This document shows, in pieces, positions 1 through 11,392 of a stretch of 64,000 bases of DNA; positions within the stretch are counted from its first letter, which is position 1; each line of letters opens with the position of its first letter. Origin of the DNA: Pseudoneurospora amorphoporcata (taxonomy: Eukaryota; Ascomycota; Sordariomycetes; Sordariales; Sordariaceae); the NCBI GenBank assembly GCA_033297205.1, contig MU859063.1, positions 310,001 through 374,000 on the forward strand, read 5' to 3'. Below the pieces are notes generated by a model, which saw nothing but the letters and a program-made list of their open reading frames with translations, was not told where the DNA came from and did not search any database. The position numbers and the translations under genes are program-made.

Positions 1-99
1 GATGCTGACAACAACGCCTCACTCGCTTCACACTCCCAACACTTCAACGATACGGTATCTAGCAGGGCTATAAGCGAGCAGCAGCAGCAGCAGCGGTAG
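1..99 (+). CDS. 3' end of an unidentified gene (partial)
   Basis: Frame 1 is open from the window edge to a TAG at 97-99 and reads as a polar, Ser/Asn-rich tail ending in five glutamines and an arginine. C-ending codons and the low-complexity Gln tract look like a fungal protein C-terminus. The rest of the gene lies to the left, so no family can be named. It could also be chance, because only 32 codons are visible. Confidence 0.4.
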   Translation, partial: DADNNASLASHSQHFNDTVSSRAISEQQQQQR

Positions 100-381
100 G
101 AGTTTGTAGCTAAACAACCCAAGCACGACATACAACTCACGCACCTACCGGAGAGCTCATGTGATGTAACCGCAATGTAGATCAGACATAAGAGGTGTAG
201 GGAAGACGGCATGGCCGTTCAGCTGGCCTACCTTGCATGGTACCTTTTGAACTTCGATTGGGCGTGAGGGTTTTGGCTATGAACGTTGAGGGTATCAAGT
301 ACCTCGCGCAACAGGCTGAGACTGTGTTGTTGTGCTCATGAAAGTGAGGAGATTAAGACTAAGTTCACAATCAACTCGGCC

Positions 382-443
<62 letters not shown>

Positions 444-1673
444 GAGAACACACACTGGCCGGTACAATTCCCAGTACCTTACCTACTTCTGAGCTTACAT
501 AGGAACCAGGATCACGAACTGCATATGCCAATATTCCCCATTCGCCAGCCAGCCAATCTCTTTCGCAGCGCTTCCACTCGGCTTCCACCGGAGATGCAAG
601 ATATCACGATCCAGATCCAGATCGGGAATCTTTCAACTCATGCCATAATATTTACAGGATACCAACTACAGCTTCATTCAACATCCTTTGACCCGAACCG
701 TTCTTTCAGCAAGTTGGGATGTCATGATGTCTCCTAAGTCGGCTTAGTTTTGGATTTTAGAAGCGCCAGTTAAGCAAGCCAATAGACATATAACGGGCAA
801 GTGTCACGACTCGCGTTGGATCATCCTTTAAGCTGTTGATGAGTGAACCAGTTGACTCTAAATACAAAAGAACACCTAGTATCACAACGGCCACCGGGGC
901 AAAAGAGTCCGAGTACTGTACATCCCCAACTGGAAAAGGACAAAAAGCAAAACCTAATCACCTGTCTGTCATACAGTTCGCTCATCCGCCTCTTCACATA
1001 AGTCTGCCCGTGGAACCTGATTCACCTCAGTAGCCCCTACCATTTACTACCTAAACAGCTGCTCGAGCTACTTTTCTGTTAGAGAGATAAAAAAAAAAAA
1101 AACCCGGAGAGAACAAGTAAGGAAATAAAAACAACCAGGCCGCCGGTCATTTAACACCAAAGCCCCTTTCTGCCCACCCCTTGAGGGATCACCCGATATC
1201 TTTGTTTTGTGTTCCCTGCTTTCAGAACTTGCCAAGACGTCAAGTAAAAGCCCCGGAATTCATGACCTTTTACATCGGCATACAGCGGTCGTTCGTTTCG
1301 TCTTTTTGAAAGATCATTGGATCATAGATCCATACCAGCAGTGTGCCATCGTATAAGAGGGTCGTCTTCCGGATTTATAGAACCCGAACGGTCGAAATGG
1401 CGAGTGTGGTTTGAAGTAGGACCCGATCGACCGCTTCGTCTCGATTCTAGAGTTGAAAAAGCGGGCAGAAGGCGTCATATAACCAGCACGCCAAATGCAG
1501 CTGCCCAGGAAAGAGGGCCCGACATCAGCATGCCCACCATACACAGAAACAAAGGAGATCACGAAACCACGGTAACAGTTGGCGTTTCTTACAACATGCC
1601 AACACAGCAGGCGGGGCGTGAGTGAATGGTCCCAAAACCGGAGGGACCCCGCGCCATGAGTGGGGTGATGCGT
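100..1673. other. Intergenic region, no convincing gene
   Basis: Between the partial gene at the left edge and the 3' end of the SR-protein gene I see only short unconvincing ORFs. It contains the long GAT microsatellite at 382-443 and a short A-run near 1090-1102. It probably holds the 3' UTRs of both flanking genes. Confidence 0.6.
382..443 (+). repeat. (GAT)20 microsatellite
   Basis: Twenty uninterrupted GAT units run from 382 to 441, followed by GA. Read as protein this would be poly-Asp on the plus strand or poly-Ile on the minus strand. Neither sits in an otherwise protein-like ORF, so I treat it as non-coding. Confidence 0.95.
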
Positions 1674-3021
1674 TTACTCGGCAACGTCGAGGTCATCGTG
1701 GGCAGGCCTCTCGGGACTGTCGATGGCTGCAGAGGGATAGGTCGTCAGATCATGGTCGTGCACGGGGGGGTTGTTCGCTCAAAGGGTGTACGTACCCTTC
1801 CTGTCGTCACCGTTGGTGCCGTTCTCGCGACGATCACGGTCCTCGCGGTCGCGGTCGTCCTTGACATCCCGCTCACGCTCACTAGAAAAACGTCAGCATC
1901 AGGCACAAACCTGGTTGCAAAAGGTCATGGGCCACCTACCGCTCAGGGCTGCGAGAGCGGTCACGAGTATCGCGGCGATCACGCTCGTAATCACGGTCGC
2001 GGTCGCGGTCACGACGATCATCCTTCCTAGGGGAGTAATCTCTGGTGCTACGCCTGGGGCTAGGAGAGCGGCGACGGGGAGAGCGGTCGCGGCCGCGAGG
2101 ACCACGCTCACGGTCACTACGGTCGAAGCGCCAAGAAGCGGACGGGGGAGTGCGAGCCCACTACAGATGGAATTAGCAAACAGCCTATCATGAGCTTAGG
2201 TCTGTCGTGGCAGGAAAGGTGGACTGACCTCGATCTTAAGAATGTCATCGCGGCCAATGCGCTTATTGTGCATATCATGATACGCGTCGTCGGCATCACG
2301 ACGGTCCTCGTACTCAACGAAAGCGAAGCTTTGAGGCTTGCCGTTAGCTCCAACTCGGTTTCATCACTGGGACGGGATAACATACAGTCTGCTGCTGGCA
2401 CTGCGGGGAGCAGGAATGTCGCAGCGCACAAGACGACCGTAGCTATGGTATGTGTCAGTACTCGGGACCAACGTAGAACGGTTTCGTGCCGTAGAGATGG
2501 TGATGCCATTTCGCAGAGGGGCGCGATCGAGCTCGAGATGTTCCGCCAAGATCGACGGGCGACTCGCCCGACGTGGGGGAAATGGTACGTGTAGGCGCCG
2601 ACCGCTCGGTGAGAGAAGGGGATGGTTCGAGGGCGTGGGCGTCGAAATGACAACGAGGTTACCTCGCGCAGATCATGAAGGCGCAGTGGACATGGCGAAA
2701 GGCGGCGGGAGAGACAGACAGGAGATAGGAGACTGTCGCGCAAGAAGGGCGAAGACGAAGACGGAGACGGAGGGGACTCGGAGGGGGGTTCGACGACGGG
2801 GGCGGGAGAGAAGGAGGACAGGACGGGGCGGGATGGGGAGGGCGAGGGCGAGGGCGGATCGAGGACAGGAACCGTACTCGAAGGTGGTGATCGAGTCATC
2901 GCCGTTGTAGTGATTGCTTTGCTACCTAGATAACGTACCGCTCGAACTCGTAGGCTAGGTCGCGCGCGCGGGTGCCGTGGCTGAACCCGGTCACGTAGAG
3001 AGTGGTGCCGTTGCGAGACAT
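1674..3021 (-). CDS. srp1: SR-family pre-mRNA splicing factor, Srp1-like
   Basis: This is a serine/arginine-rich RNA-binding protein acting in the nucleus in splice-site selection. Six exons join in phase: 3021-2939, 2442-2386, 2328-2229, 2160-1940, 1881-1796 and 1726-1674, giving 199 aa. Residues 1-80 form one RRM: an RNP2-like LYVTGF near the start and an RNP1-like LFAFVEYED in the third exon. The motif KIEWARTPPS follows, then an RS/RD/RE domain (SPRRRSPSPRRS and DRDRDRDYERDRR blocks) and a short acidic tail ending DDLDVAE. The layout and the YVTGF/YEFE/RCDIP signatures match fission-yeast Srp1 (from memory of the family). The many small introns are typical of SR genes, which often autoregulate by alternative splicing; whether that happens here is inference. 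The start is the only ATG that opens the RRM. Confidence 0.9.
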
Positions 3022-3929
3022 GGTGAGAATCGATTTGTGCCGTGCGCGATTCGCGGTCGCGGTCGTCGATGCTGACAGATGGCAGGCCTAGAATGATAGA
3101 TGGTAGATGAGTGTGCTGCTCTCGGGCAAAGAAGAGGCCAACCGACTGCGCGGATATAATGTAGAGATAGAGTTGCAAATGGAAAGAGGCGACGAATGGA
3201 TAAGCAGCAATATGATGGAAGTGGGATGGGGGGAAGGACAGGAGTGGGAGGTGGGTGGTGGTGAATGGAAAGAGGAGAGAGGACACACCGTTTTGGGGGA
3301 GGTGAAGGGGAGAGAACTGATTGCCCGAGAAGGGAAGCGAAGCAGCGGGAAGCGGAAGGGGAACCTCACTGCACACTGCAACCTGAAAATGGAGTTGGAA
3401 ATTTGGATGTCGCTGGAGCACAGTGGAAAATCTGGTCGAATCGTCACCAACCTCACTGCACGCCCGGGCACAGGCACCCACGCAACCGCTGAAAATGCCT
3501 TCACTTGTCGCCCGGGACGGGAACGTTGGGGCCCAGGGAATGGAATGCAGAAGGCGGTAAGGCGATGGACCCACCTCGAAATGACGTATGATTGGTGTAT
3601 CGCCCGTGTGTGATTGGCAGCCGTGTCGCTACAGTACGCACCAACAGCCTTCCACTTGACACTACCTTACACTAACAATTTCCTCAAGGCGACAGGGTCC
3701 AATATTCCCACATGCCCTTCCCGTCTCCCGTCTCGGCTCCCCCCGTCTCATCCCTTTTGGTGATCTTCAATCCCCCGGTCACTGCCATCAACAAGGTCAT
3801 AAACATAACACAGTACAAACACCTTCAACAGGGAAATGGGTGTATTCATTCAGACACAGATATCCAATCTAATCCAACTGCCTCTTACTACGCCCTTTCA
3901 CGCCGTCAGATATCCTCCCATGGTACAAA
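3022..3929. promoter_or_regulatory. Upstream region of the SR-protein gene
   Basis: About 0.9 kb separates the SR-gene start from the stop of the next gene, which is also on the minus strand. It must hold the SR promoter and leader plus the 3' UTR of the acyltransferase. No distinct element was recognised. Long ORFs here overlap one another in several frames and are low-complexity. Confidence 0.4.
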
Positions 3930-6378
3930 TTACAGAATCAAATACAAGCTGCAAAGAATACTCGGGCCCGTAAAGATGCCCAGCCAAAAGAACACGTTCC
4001 CCAATGTCTTCCTATTCCGCATCCACCTAGACCTGCTCATGCTCACAAGCTGTCCAGAACCGTTAGCATTCGGCAATTCAGGAAAGACAACTGTGTGGGA
4101 CAGGTGGAATGCAAAGGGAACTTACCGGCAACTGGAACATCTGCAAAAAGAGCAGATAGCCTCTCAGCTTCTTGAAGATGCACCACATGACTAGCTCATG
4201 AACACACGCCGACAAGAAAAAGGTAATGAGCGTGGCCGTGTGCTTGTCAACCTTCATGGCCGAGATGGAACTGTGGTACACATGTCTCAACAAAAAGTTG
4301 TGCACCGGTCGGTTCCAGTCCCTCGCGAACTGATCCCACGACACGCAGTTCCACCAGGCATCATAGAAGCTCCGGTCCGCAAACTTGGTGATCTCCGCCA
4401 CAAAGTTGAGGATCGTCTCCCAGATGAGATACCACGACAGCAGATACTCCATCATGAAGGGGAAGATCAAGTCGGCCAACATCCAAGGGAAATACTGGAA
4501 CCGCTCGCTCAACGGCATCCCGATTTCCTTCATCCTAACCGTCTCCATGACCACGGGGTAGATGAAAGCCTGCGAGATCATGATCATGACGAAAATGACT
4601 CCGAAGCAGGCCACCATCTTCTCGGCCGCGTAGTACCAGTTGATAGACTCGGACCGCGGATACTCGAGCTCGTACACCAGCGTCGGCAGCACGATGAACT
4701 CGTAATGGTTGGCCAGCGTCAGGTTATTCGGATATACCCTCTTGTCATCCGTCGCTTTGCCCCTGAGCTCATCCGTCATGGCGTCCACCTCCCACTTGAG
4801 CGCCCGCTCAAAAACATGGACCTGCTCCTCATTCAACGGCTCGCGGGAGTCAATCGCCGCAACGATCTTATCCACATCATCCTCTGGGTTTTCCTGACTG
4901 CCATCAGCCCCTTGCTGCTGCGCGGCGGCAATCGACATCCTTCTTCTCTCCTTATACTCCTGCGCCGATGGGACCCTGGACAGATGCTCTGTCGACAAGT
5001 CTCTCGGCAGCAGCGGGAACGGCTCCGTCCAGCTCCTGTTCGGATCATGTCTCGTCACCACCTTGACATGCTCCAGCTCCTTCAGTTTTCCCAGAAGCAA
5101 CTGTCTCTTCTTCCACACCGACGCCAGGTACCCGTTGTAAAACGCGTACGAGTGCATCTTCATCAGCATCACCATGCCGTGCATCACGAAAAACACGGTA
5201 TGCGTCCACGGCCAGTCCCTCACTAGGGGAAACCCGACAACACCAGCCACGAACAAACACTGCCAGATGTGCTGCAACACCCAACCCTCCCTATCCCAGT
5301 CCACCAGCCCGCGACGAACAAAGAAACGCTGCAGAATCCATGAAAAGCCAGTGGAGAAACACATGACCCCGTCGGCGATGAGCAAAACCATCAAGTCCCG
5401 ATGGAGCATAATTTTCAGGATTTCGTTGCGCCCCAGCGGGTTGCCGTACAGCCGCCAGTTCTCGGCGCCGATCTTGATGACGAAGAGGGAGATGGCGATC
5501 CAGAAAAGCGTAAAGAAGCCGTGGAAGGGCGAAGTGGCCGCGAGGCTGTTTTGGCGGTCGAAGGTGGAGAATTTGCGGGTGAAGACCAGGTCGGAGAACT
5601 TGCCTCTTCTTTTTGATCGTCTGGAGGTGGCCTGGTGGCCGGTTGATGCCGTTGTTACTAACGTGGGAGAAGAAGAAGACTCGGAGGTGGGGGAGGACAT
5701 CTCCTCTATCCGCTGACATTGCTTTTCAATAGCTGTCAAAAGCGAGTTGTGGATGTCGGTTGTTGAAGGGCTGGTTCCGACGGTGATGGTTGGTCGTATT
5801 TGCTTCGACCCTCCCTGACCGCTTTCCTTCTTCCACTTCCCATTCCCCTTTCCCTCAGCTGAGACAGCAGCGTCCTCGTCACTACCGGAACCAGAAGACA
5901 ACGGTTGGGTGTCCACCGTCACGGAAAGTGAAAACGCCGCCGGCTTTCCCGCCATTGAATGTCGCTGGTCATCTCCATTCTCATCCCATTGCACTATCGC
6001 GTCGGGAGAGATGGTGAGGTCGTCGTAGTCTTCTATTGCTGGACTTTCTGTTCCGGACCATGATGATCTTGACTCCGGTACTACAGTCTTGTTCGGCGTT
6101 CCAGTACGGCTGCCACTGTCTAGTGGTGAAATATCTCCATCGCCATCACTTTCGTCTTGTGACAGGTTGGGACTCTGATCTGGCGTTGGCAGTGAGAAGA
6201 TGGGCCGGTCGGAAAGCTTGTTTTCGGGCTTGCCGTTGGTAAAGAGGTCGTTTGACGTTGATGAAGCTGACGATGATGGCTTGATAGATGGGCGTTTTGT
6301 TCGCGCTTTGAGGTGACTGTTTGGTGTTGGCGCTGGTACGGGCGCCGGGGAGGTGGATATGGACTCCATGGTTTCCAT
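3930..6378 (-). CDS. are2: Sterol O-acyltransferase (ACAT/ARE type, MBOAT family)
   Basis: This is a membrane-bound O-acyltransferase of the ER that esterifies sterols with fatty acyl-CoA for storage in lipid droplets. Two exons, 6378-4126 and 4049-3930, are joined by a 76-bp intron with a GCTAAC branch site, giving 790 aa. The first ~280 residues are Ser/Pro/Thr-rich, hydrophilic and probably cytosolic. Multiple transmembrane segments follow from about residue 285. The FYDAWWN motif near residue 671 is the FYxDWWN acyl-CoA signature of the ACAT/DGAT1 branch, and the SACVHELV motif carries the presumed catalytic histidine near residue 726. The context after FYDAWWN (WNRPVHxFLLRHVYHSSIS) matches yeast Are1/Are2 better than DGAT1, so sterol is the more likely acceptor, but diacylglycerol cannot be excluded. 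The second exon encodes the last hydrophobic segment. Confidence 0.9.
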
Positions 6379-8175
6379 GGGTTTGGGCCTTTAGGGAACT
6401 GGCGTGAGTTATTCCAGTGATGGCCTCTTGTCGTTAGTTGCTTTTTTGAACTTCTCCTCGAGGACCAGATTTGGTAAAGGTGATTTCGAAGTATCGGCAA
6501 GTTACCCCTTCAGTTTTTAGAAGAGGTCCGGATATGGAGAGAAATTCAAAAAGAACAAGATGATCTTTTGAAGTTTGAGTTGTGGATCTCCAGCGGATTG
6601 GAGTGGCACGGATAGCCGCGTGATGTCGATATGTTTCTCGCAGGGCAATCCTAATCTCGGTGATAATCCAGTACTCCTATCCCGATATATGTGGATCGTG
6701 GGTAGCAAGCCGACGTTGGTTTGATATGTTGATGCAGTCTTTCCTTGAACTTCAGCTTTGACTTCAGTTACAGTAAAAGAAGAAAAGGCTAAGCCGGGGG
6801 TGTTTCCAAAGCCCTCTTATAGAGACGAAAGATAGCAATCCTTCGTTCGTTCGTCCGAGGATAACGTCAATCACGTTCAAGAAAGCAAGGTTTGCCCACT
6901 AAACGCAGTCCCCAGTCTTCAGTCCCGTCCAACTCCGGATCAAGCGGATCCCTTTCGCCGCTTTCTTACTTTACACAAACGGGCGGCTCGGGAATCAGGT
7001 GCGGGACGAACTGGATGGATGGATAGGATCGACGGGCTTTTCGTCAAAGAAGGGATGAACGGTGTTCTTTACACAGTACGTATAGTATGCCTCAAGTAAA
7101 GTATGGTACTTTGGAATTTTGCGGCGCGGTGCGGCGCAATGATGGGAACGGAAAGACGAGCAATGGTGCGAAAAGTCCGGGCTTCGTGGAGGATTGGGGA
7201 GAAAAGGCCGACGATGGACGTCATTTATTTCTATGTCCAGTCGGGAAATATTGTCGGAATTTATTCATGGTCAGGTGCACAAAAGCTCGAGGACAGAAAT
7301 CGAAAGCAGATGATCTCCTGATTCACGTCTAGTGTAGATCGCTCGATTTGAATTGAGAGCGGGAGAAGCGAGCTCAGCGAGCAGGCCGAGTTGCGAAATG
7401 CCGATGAGCTTACCACCGATTCACCCCTCCTTCTTCCGTCTTGCTCCCGTCTTGCTCAAATCAAAACGGAACAAGGCGAGCACTTCAGGTTCTGGATGGC
7501 CCGATCATCTTTTAAATTCCTTTGAACAAAGCAACTGTTATCGACGACATGGTAATTAACCTGCAAACATTGGAAACTTTCACAAATCCACCAAAAAAAA
7601 TTAACGCCATGACGCCTTCAATGATTCACGCAAAGTCCCGCTCGTTCGGTGCATGGAAGCTCGCGGACAAGGGGGTTTGTGGAGAAGGGAAGTGGAGGAA
7701 AATGACATATGCAGGGCCCTGGGATGTCGGATGAACCGGAGATGTCTCCCAGTCCACACCCGGACTATAGGGCTGAAGTTGCCACACGCCCGCCTCAACT
7801 TGGTCAGACTTTATTGGCTTAGGATTTGAGGATTTTGAGGTTGTAGGTATAACGAGACAGCTGACAGTCCGGAGTTGTATGACGGCAGTTTTGACTTCTT
7901 TGGGATCTCTAGAATCGCGAGTTTATCTCAAGTGGATTCGATGGTTGTTGATAGATCGCCGGGTTCACAAAAAAAAAAGGAAAGCGGAGAAGCATTCAAT
8001 ATCATACGCCTTGCGAAAGTGGAAGTGTTGGCTCCAAGAGAAAAACAAACATTCGTAAAAGGCAATTCGCCAGTTCAACTTTTTAATCAGTCCATCGCCC
8101 TACCAAGGCTGTATCTTTATATTCATCCCCCTGTTATGTCCGGTAAAACCACTTCCTCATTCCCTGTTACATTAT
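6379..8175. promoter_or_regulatory. Intergenic: acyltransferase promoter and fimbrin 3' region
   Basis: This 1.8-kb stretch lies upstream of the sterol acyltransferase and downstream of fimbrin, both on the minus strand. No ORF looks protein-coding. Promoter and leader of the acyltransferase must lie here, but no specific element could be assigned. Confidence 0.45.
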
Positions 8176-10388
8176 TTACTGCATCTTCTCATAAGTAGCC
8201 ATCAACGAACCTGGTGCATGTGTTAGTCCGGCCGCTCAAACTGGAATTCAATAGTCAAAAGGAGTAACTCACCGATAAAGGTCGTGACCAAGCGGCTGCG
8301 CACCTGGCAGATATCCTCTGGCACCAGCCAGATGGTAGCGCCCATCTTTCTGGCAATGCTGATACTGAGCTTGGCATTGAGGTAAGCATCATCATCAGTC
8401 TTGCCGGGAGTAACCAAGTCATAATCGACATAGCTGCTCTTCATGCCGTTAAGCACATCCAACAGGAAGATACCCGAGCCAATGGCAGGGTCCTTGAACG
8501 AGCGAATGCTCGAGTTGCGGCCACCCTTGCGGGACATCTCGTTGGCCCATTTGACCATCTCCGAATCCGTGATCTCGCGCTTGCCGAGGCGCTGAGCCAG
8601 ACCGTGCAGGGTAAGGGTAATGTCCTTGCGCATCAGCTGCCAGACGAGACCCAGGGTCAAGGTGCGCTGACCATCAGTGATATCGGCACCCTGGATACCG
8701 ACCAGGGAGAAGCCATTCTGCTTACCCAGCTCGATCGCGTAGTTGGTGTTCTCGACGGCCTTGAAGCGCAGCATCTCGCCGCCGTGCGCAGGAGCCTTGT
8801 TGACGTGGCGCCAGTTGACAGAACCCTTGATAACCTTGTCATATGCTTGTAGGAGAACGGAACCATCGCGGAGGTCGTCGAAAAAGGACTGAACGGCGGG
8901 GTTGACGTCCAAGCTGTTGAGCCACAGGGTGAACACACGGGCTTCGCGCTCGCCTTCAGCATCAAAGTCCTCCACCTCGAGCTTCTCCTCCTCAGTAATG
9001 GGGTCGAGCGCAGGGTGTGTGTTGAAGAGGTTGGCAACGAAAGCGAGGTTGAGCTTGGGGTTACCGGCGACGAGGGAAGAGGGAGAAAGGAACTTGCGGC
9101 AACCGAGCTTGTCGGCGTTCTGGAGAACCTCCTCAGCCCGCTGATGGAGGTCGCGCGTCTGCAGAGGCGCCCGCGTGCAGCCGTAGTCGGCACCGATTTG
9201 GGCGAGGAGGACAGTGTAGTTCTCGGCATCCTTGACGTCAGACGAGAAGTTGGCTACCCTCCTGGGCCAGTTGGCGGCCTTGAGGTGGTAGTTGAACCAG
9301 CGGAGGAGAATCTGCTCAGGGGGGAGTCTGAGGAACTGCTCGAGGGTCTCGTCCTCCTCGAGAAGGCGGTAGAGCTCGGGGTGGAGCTTGATATCAATCT
9401 TGCTGAGCAAGCCCCTGCGGATAATCTGCCAAATCAGTCCCAGGATAAGATGCTCCCTGACCTCAATGATATCAGAGCTACCGATGTTGACGACCGAGCA
9501 GCCGATACCCTTTGCCGACTCAATAACAATGTTGTTGTTTTCTGTCATCTGGAACGCATTGAGGTTCTTGGTCTTCTTGCCAGGCATGTTGAGAACACGC
9601 TCATCGATGGTGTCAGGAACGCTGTCGTTGATGAGCTTGGCCAAGACCAAACCATCCTTGCACTCGTCGAACATCTCGAAAGTGTCGGTCGGGAAAGGCA
9701 GACGGGCGCCGATGTCGCGGTCGCCCGCAAGGACGGCGTTGATATGGCGCGTAAATTCGGTACGTTCATCTTCGTTGATGGTGTGGGTGATGTTAGCGTT
9801 CGAGCCTTGGACGAAGATCTTGCCGCTGCCACCGATAGATGGCTTCGAGGAGTGGCTGGGAGTAGCGCCTCCCGTCCGCTGAGCGATGACAGAAGCGGGG
9901 GTCGACGGAGCAGCGGCGGCGCTGCCGGGACCTTCGCGGAGTTTGGCGACGAGCTACAGAGTCAAGATTGTCAGCCAGATCTTTCGATGGACGGTGTTTG
10001 TGTGTGATGCGACTGGGGATGTGACCCCTCTCGACAGTTGCGGGGGAAGCTTGGAGGAAGTGGCTTTCTTTAACTTACCCCAACGTAATCTTCGAGTTCT
10101 ACACGGCGCGAAGCATCGAGACCGACATCTTTGAGCGCTGCGCGGACGGCATCGTAGGGCTGGTGCTCGCTGGCCTGCGTGGCCTTGATGGCGGTGGTCT
10201 CATCAATATACCCCTTGTCGTCTACGTCGAGCTTGCGGAAGGCATCGGCCAAGCCGAAGATGTCGCTCTGTTGTAGCTGAGGGAATTTCCTGGTTCCATT
10301 AGCTGTGTTCTGCTGTTGCGCATGCCGTTTATAGCTCCTTTGGGGGCTCGTCTTTGTGTTCTTACCTCTGGATCTTGAGCACATTCAT
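8176..10388 (-). CDS. sac6: Fimbrin (plastin), actin-bundling protein
   Basis: Fimbrin cross-links F-actin in endocytic patches, tip collars and rings. Four exons, 10388-10366, 10289-10079, 9953-8273 and 8210-8176, join in phase to 649 aa, the usual fimbrin length. A small N-terminal EF-hand region (residues about 16-50) precedes four calponin-homology domains in two tandem actin-binding modules; the CH signatures recur as ECKDGLVLAKLIN, ILLRWFNYHL, VFTLWLNSL and MVKWANE. The protein ends GSLMATYEKMQ, which is split across the last 61-bp intron and is typical of the family. The EF-loop starting at D29 has Lys at position 5 and Thr at position 12 where Ca2+-binding loops carry an acidic or polar residue and Glu, so this hand probably does not bind calcium. 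The start is set by the tiny first exon (MNVLKIQ), which matches the family. Confidence 0.95.
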
Positions 10389-11392
10389 GATTGCGGATGG
10401 TGATGGTGTCGAAAAGGGGTCAGCCTCCTCTTGGTGATAAATGGCGTGACTATGCTACGCAAAGTTATGCGGCGGAAACCGTGGAAAAGAGAGAATCCCA
10501 CTATGAACAAAAGTAATGAAGACGCCCCAATGCGGTTGTCGGTATTAGATTATTTTCCTAATATGGGTGTAGTGTAGGCGGTGCTGGTGATGAAAGGGGA
10601 GTGGATGTTACATGTATGAAGTTGCCTGGGCCAGCCGGAGTTCTTGCTGTTAACCATCAATGAAGCCGGCGCATTGTTCCTCCTCCTCATTCCATGCGTC
10701 GGCCGAAGAAGCGAAGCTTAAAAGAGCATGGCCGCTACAGGGCACTGCATTCAAGATACGGGCTGGCGGGGGCGGGGACGCCATCGAAATTGAGACAAGC
10801 ACTAAAACAGCAGGTCCCAGAAGCAGTCTGATGTAATCGCCCAGCTTCGTAACCCCCTCGCGGCCCAATCAGTGAGCCATGCTTCAGGCAGCCAGCCCAG
10901 CAATACCTGAACCCTGGTGACTTCGTTCCACTTCCATTGCATGGGACGAGAACCCTGAACCATCGCCAGGCTTCCATCCGCTTGGCTTGGGAGTTCTGTT
11001 AAGTCTGGACCTGTGCTAGACTCGCAATGATACCTTGGTTCCGCGTATAACTGGGTGGATCACTGCGATCCCTGATTGCCAGCACCCTGTATCTCACTAA
11101 CAGCCCGTAGAGAATTTTACTTTGCCTTTTCGTCCATTCGCGTCTTCGGGATAACCTCACGTCTGTCTAAGCCACAACAACCCAAGACTTCTTCAGCAAA
11201 TCACTGGGTTTGTACGAGAATCTCAAACTTGGGATTACGACGCCTCCAAACGCGCGTTACTTCAACAAGTGAAATCACACAAAGTTCAATATTTCTCAAG
11301 GTAATAAGTCACTTTATGTCATCTCCCACTCAACACTCGCTGTGCCCGATCCCTCACTAACTCACCACCAGATATCACATCCACCCCTCACC
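10389..11392. promoter_or_regulatory. Divergent promoter region, fimbrin / RING-ankyrin gene
   Basis: A 1.0-kb region between two divergently read genes. On the right side, a probable 5' UTR intron of the RING-ankyrin gene runs from 11301 (GTAATAAG) to 11371 (CACCAG, preceded by CACTAAC). No coding ORF is convincing. Confidence 0.5.
11301..11371 (+). other. Probable 5' UTR intron
   Basis: GTAATAAG donor at 11301, CACTAAC branch-like sequence at about 11354 and CACCAG acceptor ending at 11371, just before the leader and the ATG at 11393. The 71-bp length fits the other introns in this window. Confidence 0.5.

Noticed and set aside
286..588. ORFs reading poly-Asp or poly-Ile
   Set aside because: They are produced entirely by the (GAT)20 microsatellite, and the flanks show no protein-like sequence.
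2117..3574. 485-codon minus-strand ORF overlapping the SR gene
   Set aside because: It runs through the SR gene's introns and leader in other frames and is Ser/Pro/Arg low-complexity; the spliced RRM-RS model explains the region better.
4198..5226. 342-codon plus-strand ORF
   Set aside because: Antisense shadow of the sterol acyltransferase exon, rich in Arg/His/Leu as expected from reversed codons.
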